DNA from: CAVWSM01 sp963798505
GTDB lineage: Bacteria; Actinomycetota; Actinomycetes; Jiangellales; Jiangellaceae
DNA length: 64,000 nt
Direction: 5' to 3'
Assembly (NCBI GenBank): GCA_963798505.1
Contig: CAWCTX010000005.1
Location: forward strand, 248,001 to 312,000
Both the position numbers and the translations under genes were made by a program. Shown piece after piece: positions 27,896 to 38,971 of the stretch; position 1 is the first letter of the stretch; each line of letters begins with the position of its first letter. The notes below the pieces were generated by a model. It saw nothing but the letters and a program-made list of their open reading frames with translations, ran no database searches and was not told where the DNA came from.

Positions 27896-29980
27896 CTAGC
27901 GCCGGGCCTCCTCGAGCACCCGTTCCTCCACCACGGCCGGCGTCTCCGAGACCGACAGCCGGGAGTGCAGGCGAGCCAGCGGCCGCGGCAGCCACCAGTT
28001 CCACCGACCCAGCAACGTCATGGTCGCCGGTACCAGCAGCATCCGGACGACTGTGGCGTCGAGCAGGATCGCCAGCACCAGGCCAAGCCCGATCGCCTTG
28101 ATGGGCGCGAACCCGCCGACCATGAACCCGGCAAAGACCACCGCGATCACCAGCGCGGCAGCGGTCACGATCCCGCCGGTCAGTTGCAGACCCTCCGCGA
28201 CCGCTGCCCGCGCCCCGGCACCCGCCAACCATCGTTCCCTGATTCGCGACAGCAGAAACACCTCATAGTCGACCGACAGCCCGAACGCGATCGCGCCGAC
28301 GAGCACCGGCACGGTGAGGTGGACGTAGCCCAGGCCCTCGCCGCCGAGCCTGCTCGCCAGGTGGCCCTCCTGGAACACCCAGACCACGACGCCCAGAGCC
28401 GCGCTGATGCTGAGCAGGTTGGTCAGCACGGCCTTGACCGGCAGGACGACGGATCCGGTGAACAGGAAGAGCAGCACCAAGGTGGCGAGCCCGACGAGCC
28501 CGATCGCCCATGGCAATCGGTCGAGCAGCATCGCCTGGTAGTCGACGAGCGCCGCTGCATCCCCGGCGACGGAGACCTCGAAAGGCGCCTCGATGTCGCG
28601 GATCGCCGTCACCGTGCCCTTGCCGCCCGCGTCGTCCGTCGCCGTCGTCGTGACGTCGAGCAGCGTGAGGTTCGGTGCGACGGCCTCTGTCTCAACGGAC
28701 GTGACATCGGGCAGAGCCGTGATGTCGTCGCTCAGCTGCCGAACCGCGGGATCGTCGGCAGCCGCACGAGCGACAACCGCGATCCCGTCCGGTCCGTTCA
28801 GCCCGGAGTAGTACGAGTCCAGTGCGTCGTACGTCTGGCGAGCCTCGGTGCTTGTCGGAAGCATCCGCGCGTCACCCATCGACATGCGCATCCCGAGGAA
28901 CGGAGCGGCCAGCACGAGCATCCCTGCCGTCGTGACGAGCAGCGTCAGGACGGGTCGACGCTGCACCGCACTGGCGATCCGGGCGAAGGCGCCCCTGCTC
29001 GTCCTCGCCTTTGCGGGCGAGATGCGACGACCGACAAGGGCCAGCACGGCCGGCAACAGGGTGAGTGCCGCCGCCATGTCCACGAGCACCACGGCTGCCC
29101 CGGCCAGCCCCATCGAGCGCAGGAACGGGTCGTTGAAGACCATCAGTCCCAACAAGGCGACCGCGACCGTGAGACCCGAGAACAGGACGGTCCGTCCGGC
29201 TGATGCCGTCGTACGGGCGATGGCCGCTCGTACGTCGTCGTCGGCGCGCCGCTCCTCACGGAACCTGCTGACGATGAGCAGCGCGTAGTCCACGGCAAGG
29301 CCCATGGCGAGCATGGTCGTGACCTGGATCGAGTACACCGACACGTCCGACGCCATGCTGAACACGTAGAGGCCACCGAACGTCGCACCGATGCCCACCA
29401 CGGCAATGAGGAGCGGGAGCCCGGCCGCGATCAGCCCCCCGAAGACGACCAGCAGCAGTAGCAGCACGGCAGGCATGCTGATCATCTCCGCGCGGGCCAC
29501 GTCCTCCTGAGCCTGGGTGTCGAATTCCTGGTCCAGCAGCGGCCCGCCGGACACCGCAACCGAGTCGGCGTCAACACTGCGCAACCGCTCCGCGGCGGCC
29601 TCGGCGGCGTCCTCCTCGTCGTCCCCCGGCTCCAGCGCGACCTCGATGAGCAGGGCGCCGGGCTCCGACGACGGGATCGGGTCGGACACGGCGACGATGC
29701 CCGGCATGGTGCGTACGTCGGCAACGGCAGCGGCGACGCTCTCCTGCGTCGCCGAGTCGGCGCCGATGACCACGGCGGCGATGGTCTCCGGATCGGGCGC
29801 GGTTTCCTCGAGCAGGTCCTCGGCCTGGTCGGACTCGCTGCCCGGCACGGTGCCCACGTCGGGCACTAGCCGCTCGAACACACCGATGCCGAACCCGAAG
29901 CCGGCCGCGACGATGGCGACCCAGAGCCCGATCACCACGAACGGCCTACGCACCGCGAATGCGGAGATCGTGCGGACCAT
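27896..29980 (-). CDS. MMPL-family RND transporter
   Basis: This 694-residue membrane protein starts MVRTISAFAVRRPFVVIGLW, with GGGAGG eight bases upstream; an earlier ATG at 30004 is less likely. It has two repeats, each with one helix, a large external domain and five helices. The proton-relay region is AMGLAVDYALLIVSRFREER in the first half and FGLSVDYEVFLLSRIRERWL in the second, with the DY pairs characteristic of MMPL proteins. It exports lipids or hydrophobic compounds in relatives. It precedes a NarL-type two-component system on the same strand, which may control it. The substrate is unknown. Confidence 0.9.
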   Translation of the reverse strand: MVRTISAFAVRRPFVVIGLWVAIVAAGFGFGIGVFERLVPDVGTVPGSESDQAEDLLEETAPDPETIAAVVIGADSATQESVAAAVADVRTMPGIVAVSDPIPSSEPGALLIEVALEPGDDEEDAAEAAAERLRSVDADSVAVSGGPLLDQEFDTQAQEDVARAEMISMPAVLLLLLVVFGGLIAAGLPLLIAVVGIGATFGGLYVFSMASDVSVYSIQVTTMLAMGLAVDYALLIVSRFREERRADDDVRAAIARTTASAGRTVLFSGLTVAVALLGLMVFNDPFLRSMGLAGAAVVLVDMAAALTLLPAVLALVGRRISPAKARTSRGAFARIASAVQRRPVLTLLVTTAGMLVLAAPFLGMRMSMGDARMLPTSTEARQTYDALDSYYSGLNGPDGIAVVARAAADDPAVRQLSDDITALPDVTSVETEAVAPNLTLLDVTTTATDDAGGKGTVTAIRDIEAPFEVSVAGDAAALVDYQAMLLDRLPWAIGLVGLATLVLLFLFTGSVVLPVKAVLTNLLSISAALGVVVWVFQEGHLASRLGGEGLGYVHLTVPVLVGAIAFGLSVDYEVFLLSRIRERWLAGAGARAAVAEGLQLTGGIVTAAALVIAVVFAGFMVGGFAPIKAIGLGLVLAILLDATVVRMLLVPATMTLLGRWNWWLPRPLARLHSRLSVSETPAVVEERVLEEARR

Positions 29981-30072
29981 GACAGCCTCCCAGCGGTTGA
30001 TCACCTGCTGTGGATGCTCGTCGCGTGACGGGGATCCGTGATCGCCCCGGGGAACGGACTCGCAGCCCGCTC

Positions 30073-30783
30073 TCAGGAGTGAGTGGGTGGCGCGGCCTCA
30101 CCCGGAAGTACGAGGCCTGACTCGTAGGCCAGCACCACTGCCTGCACACGGTCACGCAGCCCGAGCTTGCTCAGCACGCTGCTCACGTGGGTCTTGACCG
30201 TGTGCTCGGTGACGAACAGCTGGGCGGCGATCTCGGCGTTCGACAGCCCGCGCGCTACCAGGCGCAGGGTGTCGGTCTCCCGGGCGGTCAGCGAGGCCGG
30301 AGGCTGGCCGTTGGCCAGTGGCAGGTGCGGGGGCCGCGGCGACCGCGCGACGATGTCGGCGATCAGGCGGCGCGTCACGGTGGGCGCCAGCAGGGCATCG
30401 CCGCGGGCCACGACACGCACGGCGTCGACAAGCTCGTCGCGGCGCATGTCCTTGAGCAGGAAGCCGCTCGCACCGGCGCGCAGCGCCTCGTACACGTACT
30501 CATCGACGTCGAACGTCGTGAGCACCAAGACCTTGGCTCTGGTGTCCCGGCAGATCAGAGCGGTCGCCTCGAGGCCGTCCATCTGCGGCATCCGGATGTC
30601 CATCAGAACGACGTCCGGCGCGAGCTCGCGGGCCGCCGCGATCGCCTCGAGCCCGTCGGCGGCCTGGCCGACCACGTCCATGTCCGGCTGAGCCGACAGG
30701 ATCATGGCGAAGCCGTCGCGCACCAGCGCCTGGTCGTCGGCGATGAGGATGCGCAGCGGTGGGGTGTCAGGCACGACCCACAT
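30073..30783 (-). CDS. NarL/LuxR-type response regulator
   Basis: This 236-residue protein has a receiver domain starting LRILIADDQALVRDGFAMIL, with the phospho-acceptor Asp62 in VVLMDIRMPQMDG, and a LuxR HTH (LTARETDTLRLVARGLSNAE, then TVKTHVSSVLSKLGLRDRVQ, about residues 168-215). Its start overlaps the 3' end of the kinase gene by 17 bases; a GTG at 30774 is an alternative. It is the regulator half of a two-component system. The MMPL transporter downstream is the nearest candidate target. Confidence 0.93.
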   Translation of the reverse strand: MWVVPDTPPLRILIADDQALVRDGFAMILSAQPDMDVVGQAADGLEAIAAARELAPDVVLMDIRMPQMDGLEATALICRDTRAKVLVLTTFDVDEYVYEALRAGASGFLLKDMRRDELVDAVRVVARGDALLAPTVTRRLIADIVARSPRPPHLPLANGQPPASLTARETDTLRLVARGLSNAEIAAQLFVTEHTVKTHVSSVLSKLGLRDRVQAVVLAYESGLVLPGEAAPPTHS

Positions 30784-31915
30784 CTAACGGCAGTCGGGCC
30801 GTGATCTGAAAGCCCACGCCGCCCGGCCCGGCACCTGAGGCCAGCTGACCGCCCACCGCAGCCACGCGCTGCCGCATTCCGACGAGTCCCCGCCCGGCGG
30901 ACGCCTTGTCATCGCCCGGTCCGCGCCCGTTGTCGCTGACCGCCAGCTCCAGCCCGCCATCGCGCCAGTCGAGGCGTACGTGGGCATGGCTCGCGTGCGC
31001 GTGCTTGACCGTGTTGGTCAGCGACTCCTGCACGATGCGATAGGCGGTCAGCGCGAGGTCGGCCGGCATTGCCCGTCGCACACCGTGCTCCTCGAGCGTG
31101 ACGGCCAGGCCGGACTTCTCCACGCTCGCCAGCAACGTCGGCAGGGTGTCGAGACCGGGCTGTGGATGTCGCTCCGCCTCGTCGGCGCGGAGCACTCCGA
31201 GTGTGCGGCGCAGCTGTGCCAACGCATCTCGCGCCGTCGCTGAGATGGTCTCGAACGTCTCCTCGGCCTTGTCCGGGTCAGTACGTACGGCCACCGGACC
31301 GGCCTCGGCCTGCACGACGACGAGGCTCATCGAGTGCGCAAGCACGTCGTGCATCTCACGCGCGATCCGCGCACGTTCTCGCGCGGCGACGGCGTCCTGC
31401 TCCTCGGCGAGCCGACGAGCGCGCTCCTCCAGCAGCTCGATGCGGTCGCGGCGCGCCCGAGCGCTCGTACCGAGCGCGTAGACCGCGAGGAACTGAAGCG
31501 CGACCGGGGCGATGGTGAGCGTCGCCCCGCCAGGGATGACGATCGACAGCGTCAGGCCGATCGCGGTGCCAAGGAGGCAGACGAGTCGCTCCCAAAGTGG
31601 CGACAACGAGGCGAAGGTGTAGGTCGCGACCAGCTGAGAGGCCGGGATCTCGCCGAGGACGTTCTCCACAGCCATCCAGGTCGTCGTGACGCCGCAGGCC
31701 GCGGTGACGAGCAGGGGATAGCGACGTCGCCAGAGCAGGGGAAAGGCGTTGGCGGCGGCGAGCAGCACCACCCACCAGGTCAGGTAGTCGTCGACGATGC
31801 CGTAGGCAATCACCGTGAGGTAGCAGGCAAGCGCCAGCAGCGCGTCGACCGCGATCGGGGGCAGTCCCCGCCCCCACTCAGCCAGCCGCCGCGCATGCGC
31901 GGTGAGTGTGCCCAC
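30767..31915 (-). CDS. NarL-family sensor histidine kinase
   Basis: This 382-residue protein has four to five membrane segments in the first 155 residues (ALLALACYLTVIAYGIVDDY, WWVVLLAAANAFPLLW, LVCLLGTAIGLTLSIVIPGG and LTIAPVALQFLAVYALGTSA). The HisKA_3 box ARIAREMHDVLAHSMSLVVV holds the phosphorylated His. The ATPase domain includes NTVKHAHASHAHVRLDW, the VSDNGRGPG G-box and GRGLVGMRQRVAAVGGQL. No extracellular sensor domain is visible, so it probably senses a membrane or envelope signal. It is coupled to the downstream regulator. Confidence 0.93.
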   Translation of the reverse strand: MGTLTAHARRLAEWGRGLPPIAVDALLALACYLTVIAYGIVDDYLTWWVVLLAAANAFPLLWRRRYPLLVTAACGVTTTWMAVENVLGEIPASQLVATYTFASLSPLWERLVCLLGTAIGLTLSIVIPGGATLTIAPVALQFLAVYALGTSARARRDRIELLEERARRLAEEQDAVAARERARIAREMHDVLAHSMSLVVVQAEAGPVAVRTDPDKAEETFETISATARDALAQLRRTLGVLRADEAERHPQPGLDTLPTLLASVEKSGLAVTLEEHGVRRAMPADLALTAYRIVQESLTNTVKHAHASHAHVRLDWRDGGLELAVSDNGRGPGDDKASAGRGLVGMRQRVAAVGGQLASGAGPGGVGFQITARLPLDVGRA

Positions 31916-31983
31916 CCACCCAGTATCCGGTGGTGGCCGGTGGCGTCCTCACTCTCGAGGATGAGGTCGCCGTCGAAACCCGG

Positions 31984-32466
31984 TCAGTCCCAGCCGTGCA
32001 GTGGCCGCAGCTGGGCGACTACACCGTCGAACCGTTGGCGGTCGAGGATCGCACCCTCGCGGCGAATGTGCTCGCCGTCGACGCGGATCACGCGGTCGAG
32101 CCGCACCCACGAAGGGCGCCCCTCGCCGTCCCATCCGCCGCTGCCGAGGTGCATCCAATTGGCATCGTCGTCATGGTCCTTGCTCGAGAGCATCACCCCG
32201 AACAGGTCCGCCTGCGCCCCGGCGCGGGCGACGAGCAACACCGGCCGGTCCTTGCCCTGGCTCGGGTCGTCCTCGTACGGCACCCAGGTCCAGACGATCT
32301 CGCCTGGGTCGGCGTCGCCGTCGAGGTCTGGGGCGTAGACGGTGTGCACGCGCTGCGGCTGTTGGCGGGCCAGGTCGGCGGGCGACGGCGCGCGTGCCTG
32401 CGTCGTTCGTGCCGTCGGACGCAGCGGCGCCAGGACCTTGGACACGAGATCACGCAGCACACCCAC
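31984..32466 (-). CDS. PemK/MazF-fold protein, orphan
   Basis: This 160-residue protein has the PemK/MazF beta-barrel pattern: PGEIVWTWVPYEDDPSQGKD, followed by RPVLLVARAG and FGVMLSSKDHDDD, and WVRLDRVIRVDGEHIRREGA at the C-terminus. An N-terminal extension of about 45 residues precedes the fold. No antitoxin gene is adjacent: the upstream neighbour, 38 bases away, is a phosphotransferase. Many actinobacteria encode such solitary copies close to lepA. Whether it cleaves RNA is unproven. Confidence 0.82.
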   Translation of the reverse strand: MGVLRDLVSKVLAPLRPTARTTQARAPSPADLARQQPQRVHTVYAPDLDGDADPGEIVWTWVPYEDDPSQGKDRPVLLVARAGAQADLFGVMLSSKDHDDDANWMHLGSGGWDGEGRPSWVRLDRVIRVDGEHIRREGAILDRQRFDGVVAQLRPLHGWD

Positions 32467-32504
32467 GCTGACAGACTAGGAGCGGACCAGTGGGCTCGGC
32501 ACGG

Positions 32505-33446
32505 TCAACGCCAGCCTGTCCGTTGCCGCAACCAGTCAAGGCAGGCGATCCCCTGCACCCGTTGGAACTCGCGCAGGGTCGGCAAGCCCTTCGGCGCCGG
32601 CAGTCTCGCCCGGTCGAAGAAATAGCCGGCGAGGGCCACGAGGTAGGCGGTGATGGCCGCAGGGTCGGCCTCGGCACTGACCGGCGATCCGGCCAGGAGG
32701 CGCTCAGGGTCGTGCCCGCCATACAGCCGGGCATTGACCAGCAGCTGCACCGTGTCGATCCACGGCGCACCACGCGTGGCATGCGGCCAGTCGACGATCA
32801 GGACGCTCTGATCAGCGAGCAGAAGGTTGTCCGCGCGCACGTCGTCGTGCACCAGCGCATCGCCATGCGTCGCCGCAGGTGCGGATCCGGCGAGCTCGGC
32901 GAGCGCTGACAGGTGACTAACTGCCCAAGGATCAAGGTCGGGGCTGGGCTCGGACGTCAATCGTTCCCAGTCGTGGAAGTCGATCGCGCTGGCTTCGGCG
33001 TAGGTCTCCAGCCAGTCGAGTGACGCCGGCACACCTGCGGCAGCCATGGCGCTCAAGGCGTCGAGGCAGCTGTCCAGCTCGTCGTGGCGCCACGGGGTCG
33101 CCGGATGCCGGCCGTCAACGTCCTCGAAGATCAGCGCGATCCAGTCGCCGTTGTCGTACGACCCGAGCAAGCTCGGTGTGGGCGCGTCACGGGGAAGCGC
33201 GGCTGCGATCCGCGCCTCCCTTCGGTGCATGCCCGGGGAGTCCGGGTTCTGCGCCGGACTGACCGCCTTCACGAACGCACGCCGACCCTCGGCCGTGCGC
33301 ACGCGGTCGGCGCTACCTGGGGAGAATCCGCCTGGTTGCGACACCGCTTCGATGATCTGCGCACCCAGCACGTTCTCGACAGCCGCTTTCAGGTGCCCCG
33401 GCAAATCGCGCCACCGCACCCGCTGCCCGCCGCCTGCGACCGTCAC
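32505..33446 (-). CDS. Aminoglycoside-phosphotransferase-fold kinase-like protein
   Basis: This 313-residue protein starts at a GTG (VTVAGGGQRVRWRDLPGHLK). The N-lobe has FSPGSADRVRT and RRAFVKAV, with the ATP-binding Lys. The C-lobe has the Brenner motif ALVHDDVRADNLLLADQ and the DFG-like IVDWPHATRGAPWID. It is typical of APH-domain proteins that phosphorylate small molecules such as choline, homoserine or antibiotics. The substrate cannot be assigned. The open frame continues upstream across the lepA start, but that part is antisense to lepA and not coding. Confidence 0.85.
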   Translation of the reverse strand: MTVAGGGQRVRWRDLPGHLKAAVENVLGAQIIEAVSQPGGFSPGSADRVRTAEGRRAFVKAVSPAQNPDSPGMHRREARIAAALPRDAPTPSLLGSYDNGDWIALIFEDVDGRHPATPWRHDELDSCLDALSAMAAAGVPASLDWLETYAEASAIDFHDWERLTSEPSPDLDPWAVSHLSALAELAGSAPAATHGDALVHDDVRADNLLLADQSVLIVDWPHATRGAPWIDTVQLLVNARLYGGHDPERLLAGSPVSAEADPAAITAYLVALAGYFFDRARLPAPKGLPTLREFQRVQGIACLDWLRQRTGWR

Positions 33447-33551
33447 GGTGGCAAGTCTGCGAGACGGCCCGGCTGCTCGGCGACGCGTTTCCGGGTGCGC
33501 GACCGCGGCATGGGACCATGGAGCGGTCCCTGTCCAGGCAGTGAGGAACCC

Positions 33552-35405
<1,854 letters not shown>

Positions 35406-35422
35406 GCCCCGAGGCCGCCTAT

Positions 35423-35494
35423 CGTTAACGGACCGGTAACGTCCGCTCCACGTGCCAGGATGGGATCTGTCGCGGTACGTCCGAGACCGTTACC
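35423..35494. promoter_or_regulatory. Candidate operator region upstream of fadD
   Basis: An imperfect palindrome CGTTAACGGACCGGTAACG (35423-35441, 16 of 19 positions symmetric) is followed by an inverted half-site CGTTACC (35488-35494) matching GGTAACG (35435-35441). The spacing and position, 50-120 bases before the fadD ATG, suggest a TetR-type repressor site. No regulator gene in the window can be linked to it. Confidence 0.3.
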
Positions 35495-35544
35495 GTTCCT
35501 GACGAACCAGCCAAGGGTGACGGGATGCCAACGGAGGCACGTGC

Positions 35545-37371
35545 ATGAGCAACGCCACGACAGATTCGGCCACGTCCGTCGCGGATCGCCCGGCGTCCGT
35601 CGGGCGCATGTTCCTCGACCGGGTGGCGGCGACCCCTGACTCTGAGGCCTTCCGCCATCCGACCGGCGACGGCTGGGCATCGGTCACCTGGCAGCAGACC
35701 GCCGACCGGGTCTTCGCCCAGACAGCGGGCCTCCTGTCCCTGGGCGTCGAGCCCGAGCAGCGGGTGGCGATCGCGTCGACGACGAGCTACGAGTGGATCC
35801 TCGCCGACCTCGCGATCATGTGCACGGGCGCGGCGACCACCACGGTCTACCCGTCGACCAGCATCGAGGACACGATCTTCATCCTGTCCGACTCGGACAG
35901 CCGGGTGATCTTCGCAGAGAACGACGCCCAAGTGGACAAGATCGTCCCGCACCGTGCGCAGCTGCCCGACTTGACGCACGTCGTGGTGATCGACGGCGCC
36001 GGGGACGGCGACTTCGTGATCACCCTGGCCGAGCTCGAGGAGCGTGGCCGCGCCTATCTCGCCGACCACCCCGACGCCATCGAGCAGACCGTCAACTCGG
36101 TTGGCCCGGAGTTTCTCGCGACCCTCATCTACACCTCCGGCACGACCGGCAAGCCCAAGGGCGTCCGTCTCGTCCACGACAACTGGACCTACGAGGGCGT
36201 CGCCATCGACGCGCTCGGCATCCTGCACCCCGACGACCTGCAATACCTGTGGCTGCCGCTCGCGCACTCGTTCGGCAAGGTGCTGCTCTCGGCCCAGCTG
36301 CAGATCGGCTTCGCCACCGCTGTCGACGGCAATGTCGAGCGCATCGTCGACAACCTCGGTGTCATCAAGCCGACGTTCATGGCCGCCGCGCCGCGCATCT
36401 TCGAGAAGGTGCACGCGCGCATCATCACGATGCAGCGTGCCGAGGGCGGAGCCAAATACAAGATCTTCTCCTGGGCGTTCGACGTCGGTCTCAAGGCATC
36501 CCGGCTGGAGCGCTCCGGGCAGCAGGTGCCGACGACGCTGGCGCTGCAGCGGCGCGTCGCCGACAAGCTGGTGTTCAGCAAGATCCGGCACCGCTTCGGC
36601 GGGCAGCTGCGCTACTTCGTCTCCGGCGCCGCGGCGCTGTCCCCGCAGATCGCGGAGTGGTTCCACGCCTCCGGCTCGCTGATCCTCGAGGGCTACGGCC
36701 TCACCGAGACGAGCGCCTTCAGCTTCGTCAACCGGCCCGAGCAATACCTCATCGGCTCGGTGGGCCTGCCGGCGCCCGGCACCGAGGTGCGCATCGCCGA
36801 TGACGGAGAGGTGCTCATCAAGGGCCCCGGCGTGATGCGCGGCTATCACAACATGCCCGAGGAGACGGCCGCCGTGCTCGACCCCGACGGCTGGCTCCAC
36901 AGCGGCGACATCGGCGAGCTCGACGGCCCGTTCCTGCGCATCACCGACCGCAAGAAGGACCTCATCAAGACCTCCGGCGGCAAGTACGTCGCGCCGCAGG
37001 AGATCGAGGTGGCCTTCAAGGCCGTGTGCCCCTACGCCAGCCAGATCGTCGTCCACGGCGACAAGCGCAACTTCGTCAGCGCTCTCGTCACGCTTGATGA
37101 GCAGGCGATGCTCGAGTGGGCGCCGCGCAACAACGTCGCGGCGACGACCTACGAGGAGATCGTCCAGTCGCCCGAGGCGCACGCGATGGTGCAGCACTCC
37201 ATCGACGAGCTCAACGGGCAGCTCAACAGGTGGGAGACGATCAAGAAGTTCACCATCCTCCCGCGCGACCTGTCGATCGAGGAGGGGGAGATGACCCCCA
37301 GCCTCAAGGTCAAGCGCAAGGTGGTGGAGAAGAAGTACGCCGAGGCGCTGGACGCGATGTACGTCAGCTGA
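35545..37371 (+). CDS. Long-chain fatty-acid--CoA ligase (AMP-forming), FadD15-like
   Basis: This 608-residue acyl-adenylate-forming enzyme activates fatty acids with ATP and CoA. Visible motifs are TSGTTGKPKGVRL (P-loop, about residues 197-209), LEGYGLTETSAFSFVNRPEQ (A5), DGWLHSGDIGELDGPFLRIT (A7) and DRKKDLIKTSGGKYVAPQEI (A8). The C-terminal Lys-rich MTPSLKVKRKVVEKKY is the usual ligase end. It belongs to the bacterial long-chain AMP-ligase group found between lepA and hemW in many actinobacteria. The frame is intact, starting with an ATG at MSNATTDSATSVADRPASVG. Confidence 0.93.
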   Translation: MSNATTDSATSVADRPASVGRMFLDRVAATPDSEAFRHPTGDGWASVTWQQTADRVFAQTAGLLSLGVEPEQRVAIASTTSYEWILADLAIMCTGAATTTVYPSTSIEDTIFILSDSDSRVIFAENDAQVDKIVPHRAQLPDLTHVVVIDGAGDGDFVITLAELEERGRAYLADHPDAIEQTVNSVGPEFLATLIYTSGTTGKPKGVRLVHDNWTYEGVAIDALGILHPDDLQYLWLPLAHSFGKVLLSAQLQIGFATAVDGNVERIVDNLGVIKPTFMAAAPRIFEKVHARIITMQRAEGGAKYKIFSWAFDVGLKASRLERSGQQVPTTLALQRRVADKLVFSKIRHRFGGQLRYFVSGAAALSPQIAEWFHASGSLILEGYGLTETSAFSFVNRPEQYLIGSVGLPAPGTEVRIADDGEVLIKGPGVMRGYHNMPEETAAVLDPDGWLHSGDIGELDGPFLRITDRKKDLIKTSGGKYVAPQEIEVAFKAVCPYASQIVVHGDKRNFVSALVTLDEQAMLEWAPRNNVAATTYEEIVQSPEAHAMVQHSIDELNGQLNRWETIKKFTILPRDLSIEEGEMTPSLKVKRKVVEKKYAEALDAMYVS

Positions 37372-37386
37372 CGGCTGCGATCACCA

Positions 37387-37480
37387 CCGGGTCGATCACG
37401 TTAACGTGGTCGACCGGGTCTGAGCGAGGCCTGCATGCCTAGCACAGACCGGCGTGATCACGTTAACGTGATCGACCCGG
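37387..37480. repeat. Large intergenic inverted repeat with GTTAAC-centred palindromes, element copy 3
   Basis: Two 36-base arms (37387-37422 and 37445-37480) are inverted copies matching at 31 positions, separated by a 22-base loop holding AGGCCTGCATGCCT. Each arm is itself palindromic. Arm 1 contains a 26-base palindrome with one mismatched pair at 37390-37415. Arm 2 contains the perfect GATCACGTTAACGTGATC at 37456-37473. The element sits between fadD and hemW, ending 23 bases before the hemW start. The loop motif is shared with the elements at 27816 and 38744. Confidence 0.75.
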
Positions 37481-37503
37481 CGCTGCTCGGGTGACAATGG
37501 GGC

Positions 37504-38722
37504 GTGCCCTCCACGATGCCTGACGGTGAGACGCCGCCCCGCGACGGCTCACTGCCCGCGCAGTCGTTGGCCGGGCTGGGCAGGGCGCCGTTCGGCATCT
37601 ACGTGCACGTGCCGTTCTGCCTGACGCGGTGCGGCTACTGCGACTTCAACACCTACACCGCGGCGGAGCTCGGCGAGTCGCCCGGAGCGTCCCGCGCGAG
37701 CTGGGCGGAGGGTGCCCTGGCTGAGCTCCGGCTCGCCCGCCGCGTGCTCGGCGACGCCGTCCTGCCGGTGCAGACGCGTCTTCTTCGGTGGCGGGACGCC
37801 GACCCTGCTGCCGCCCGAGGATCTGGTACGGGTGCTGCGCGGCATCGACGAGGAATTCGGCCTCGCCCCCGGGGCCGAGATCACGACAGAGTCCAACCCG
37901 GAGTCGGTCGGGCCAGCGCAGCTGGCGACGCTGCGCCGAGGGGGCTTCACGCGGATCTCGTTCGGGATGCAGAGCGCGCGCAGCCACGTTCTCGCCGTTC
38001 TCGACCGCACCCACACGCCGGGGCGTCCGCAGGAGGCGGTCGCGGAAGCGCGAACGGCAGGCTTCGAGCACGTCAACCTGGACCTGATCTACGGCACCCC
38101 GGGGGAGTCGCTGGACGACTGGCGAGCCTCGCTCGACGCGGGGCTTGCGGCCGGGCCGGACCACATCTCCGCCTACGCGCTCATCGTCGAGGAGGGCACC
38201 AGGCTGGCGGCACGGATCCGCCGCGGCGAGCTGCCGATGCCGGAAGACGACGACCTCGCCGACAAGTACGTCCTCGCCGACGAGGCGCTCGGTTCCGCCG
38301 GCTTCGGTTGGTACGAGGTGTCCAACTGGGCCGTCTCACCCGCAGCCCGCTGCCGGCACAACCTGCTGTACTGGCAAGGCGGCGACTGGTGGGGCATCGG
38401 CCCGGGGGCGCACAGCCACGTCGGCGGCACCCGTTGGTGGAACGTCAAGCACCCCGCCGCGTGGGCCGGGCGGCTGGCCGCTGGTGAAAGCCCGGCGCAC
38501 GCGCGCGAGGTCCTCGACCCGGCCACCCGTCGGGTCGAGCGTGTGCTGCTCGAGCTGCGGCTCGCCGACGGGCTGCCCCTCGAGGTGCTCGACCCGGCAG
38601 GCAGGCAGGCCGCGCAGCGCGCCGCGGATGAAGGCCTGCTCATCGTCGGCGAGCGTCAGGCGGTACTCACCGCGCGGGGTCGGCTGCTCGCCGACGCGGT
38701 CGTTCGCGACCTGGTCCCGTGA
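37504..38722 (+). CDS. hemW: Radical SAM haem chaperone HemW (one frameshift)
   Basis: This protein of about 405 residues is related to coproporphyrinogen III dehydrogenase. The [4Fe-4S] motif CLTRCGYCDF has Cys39, Cys43 and Cys46. An extra base near 37783 breaks the frame between AVLPVQT and VFFGGGTPTLLPPEDLVRVL. Downstream TESNPESVGPAQLATLRRGG, RISFGMQSARSHVLAVLDRT and NLDLIYGTPGESLDDW are standard HemW sequence. The HemW-type C-terminal domain ends LLADAVVRDLVP. The GTG at 37504 and ATG at 37516 are both in frame; the true start is uncertain. HemW delivers haem to respiratory enzymes, which fits the bd oxidase present in the same genome. Confidence 0.92.
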
Positions 38723-38743
38723 CCCCCGGCCCCGACCCACACC

Positions 38744-38799
38744 CAGGCTTTTCCGCGCACCACCAGGCCTGCAGCCCTGTCGGCGCGAGGAAAGTCCTG
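38744..38799. repeat. Intergenic palindromic element, copy 2
   Basis: The arms CAGGCTTTTCCGCGC and GCGCGAGGAAAGTCCTG pair with one or two bulges. The apex reads ACCACCAGGCCTGCAGCCCT. The first 13 apex bases are identical to copy 1. It lies 21 bases downstream of hemW and may terminate that transcript, although it has no T-run. Confidence 0.65.
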
Positions 38800-38853
38800 C
38801 TACTCGTGATCATTCGCCGCCCCTAGGTCACGATTTGGATGCGACGCCTTTCC

Positions 38854-38872
38854 AGTAGGAAAGTTTCCTGTT
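38854..38872. promoter_or_regulatory. ROK-type operator-like palindrome before the sugar ABC operon
   Basis: AGTAGGAAAGTTTCCTGTT contains the perfect palindrome AGGAAAGTTTCCT (38857-38869), followed by a further TTAGTTTCC half-site. It resembles the TTAGGAAAGTTTCCTAA sites I associate with ROK-family repressors of sugar uptake operons in actinobacteria. It is 100 bases before the binding-protein start. No ROK gene is in the window. Confidence 0.45.
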
Positions 38873-38971
38873 AGTTTCCCGCCAGGAGGTCGAGAGACCG
38901 CCCGGCGGACATTCCCGCCCGGTCGACAGACCAAGACAGGACCATCAGGTCTTTTCACAGTGGAGGATCGC

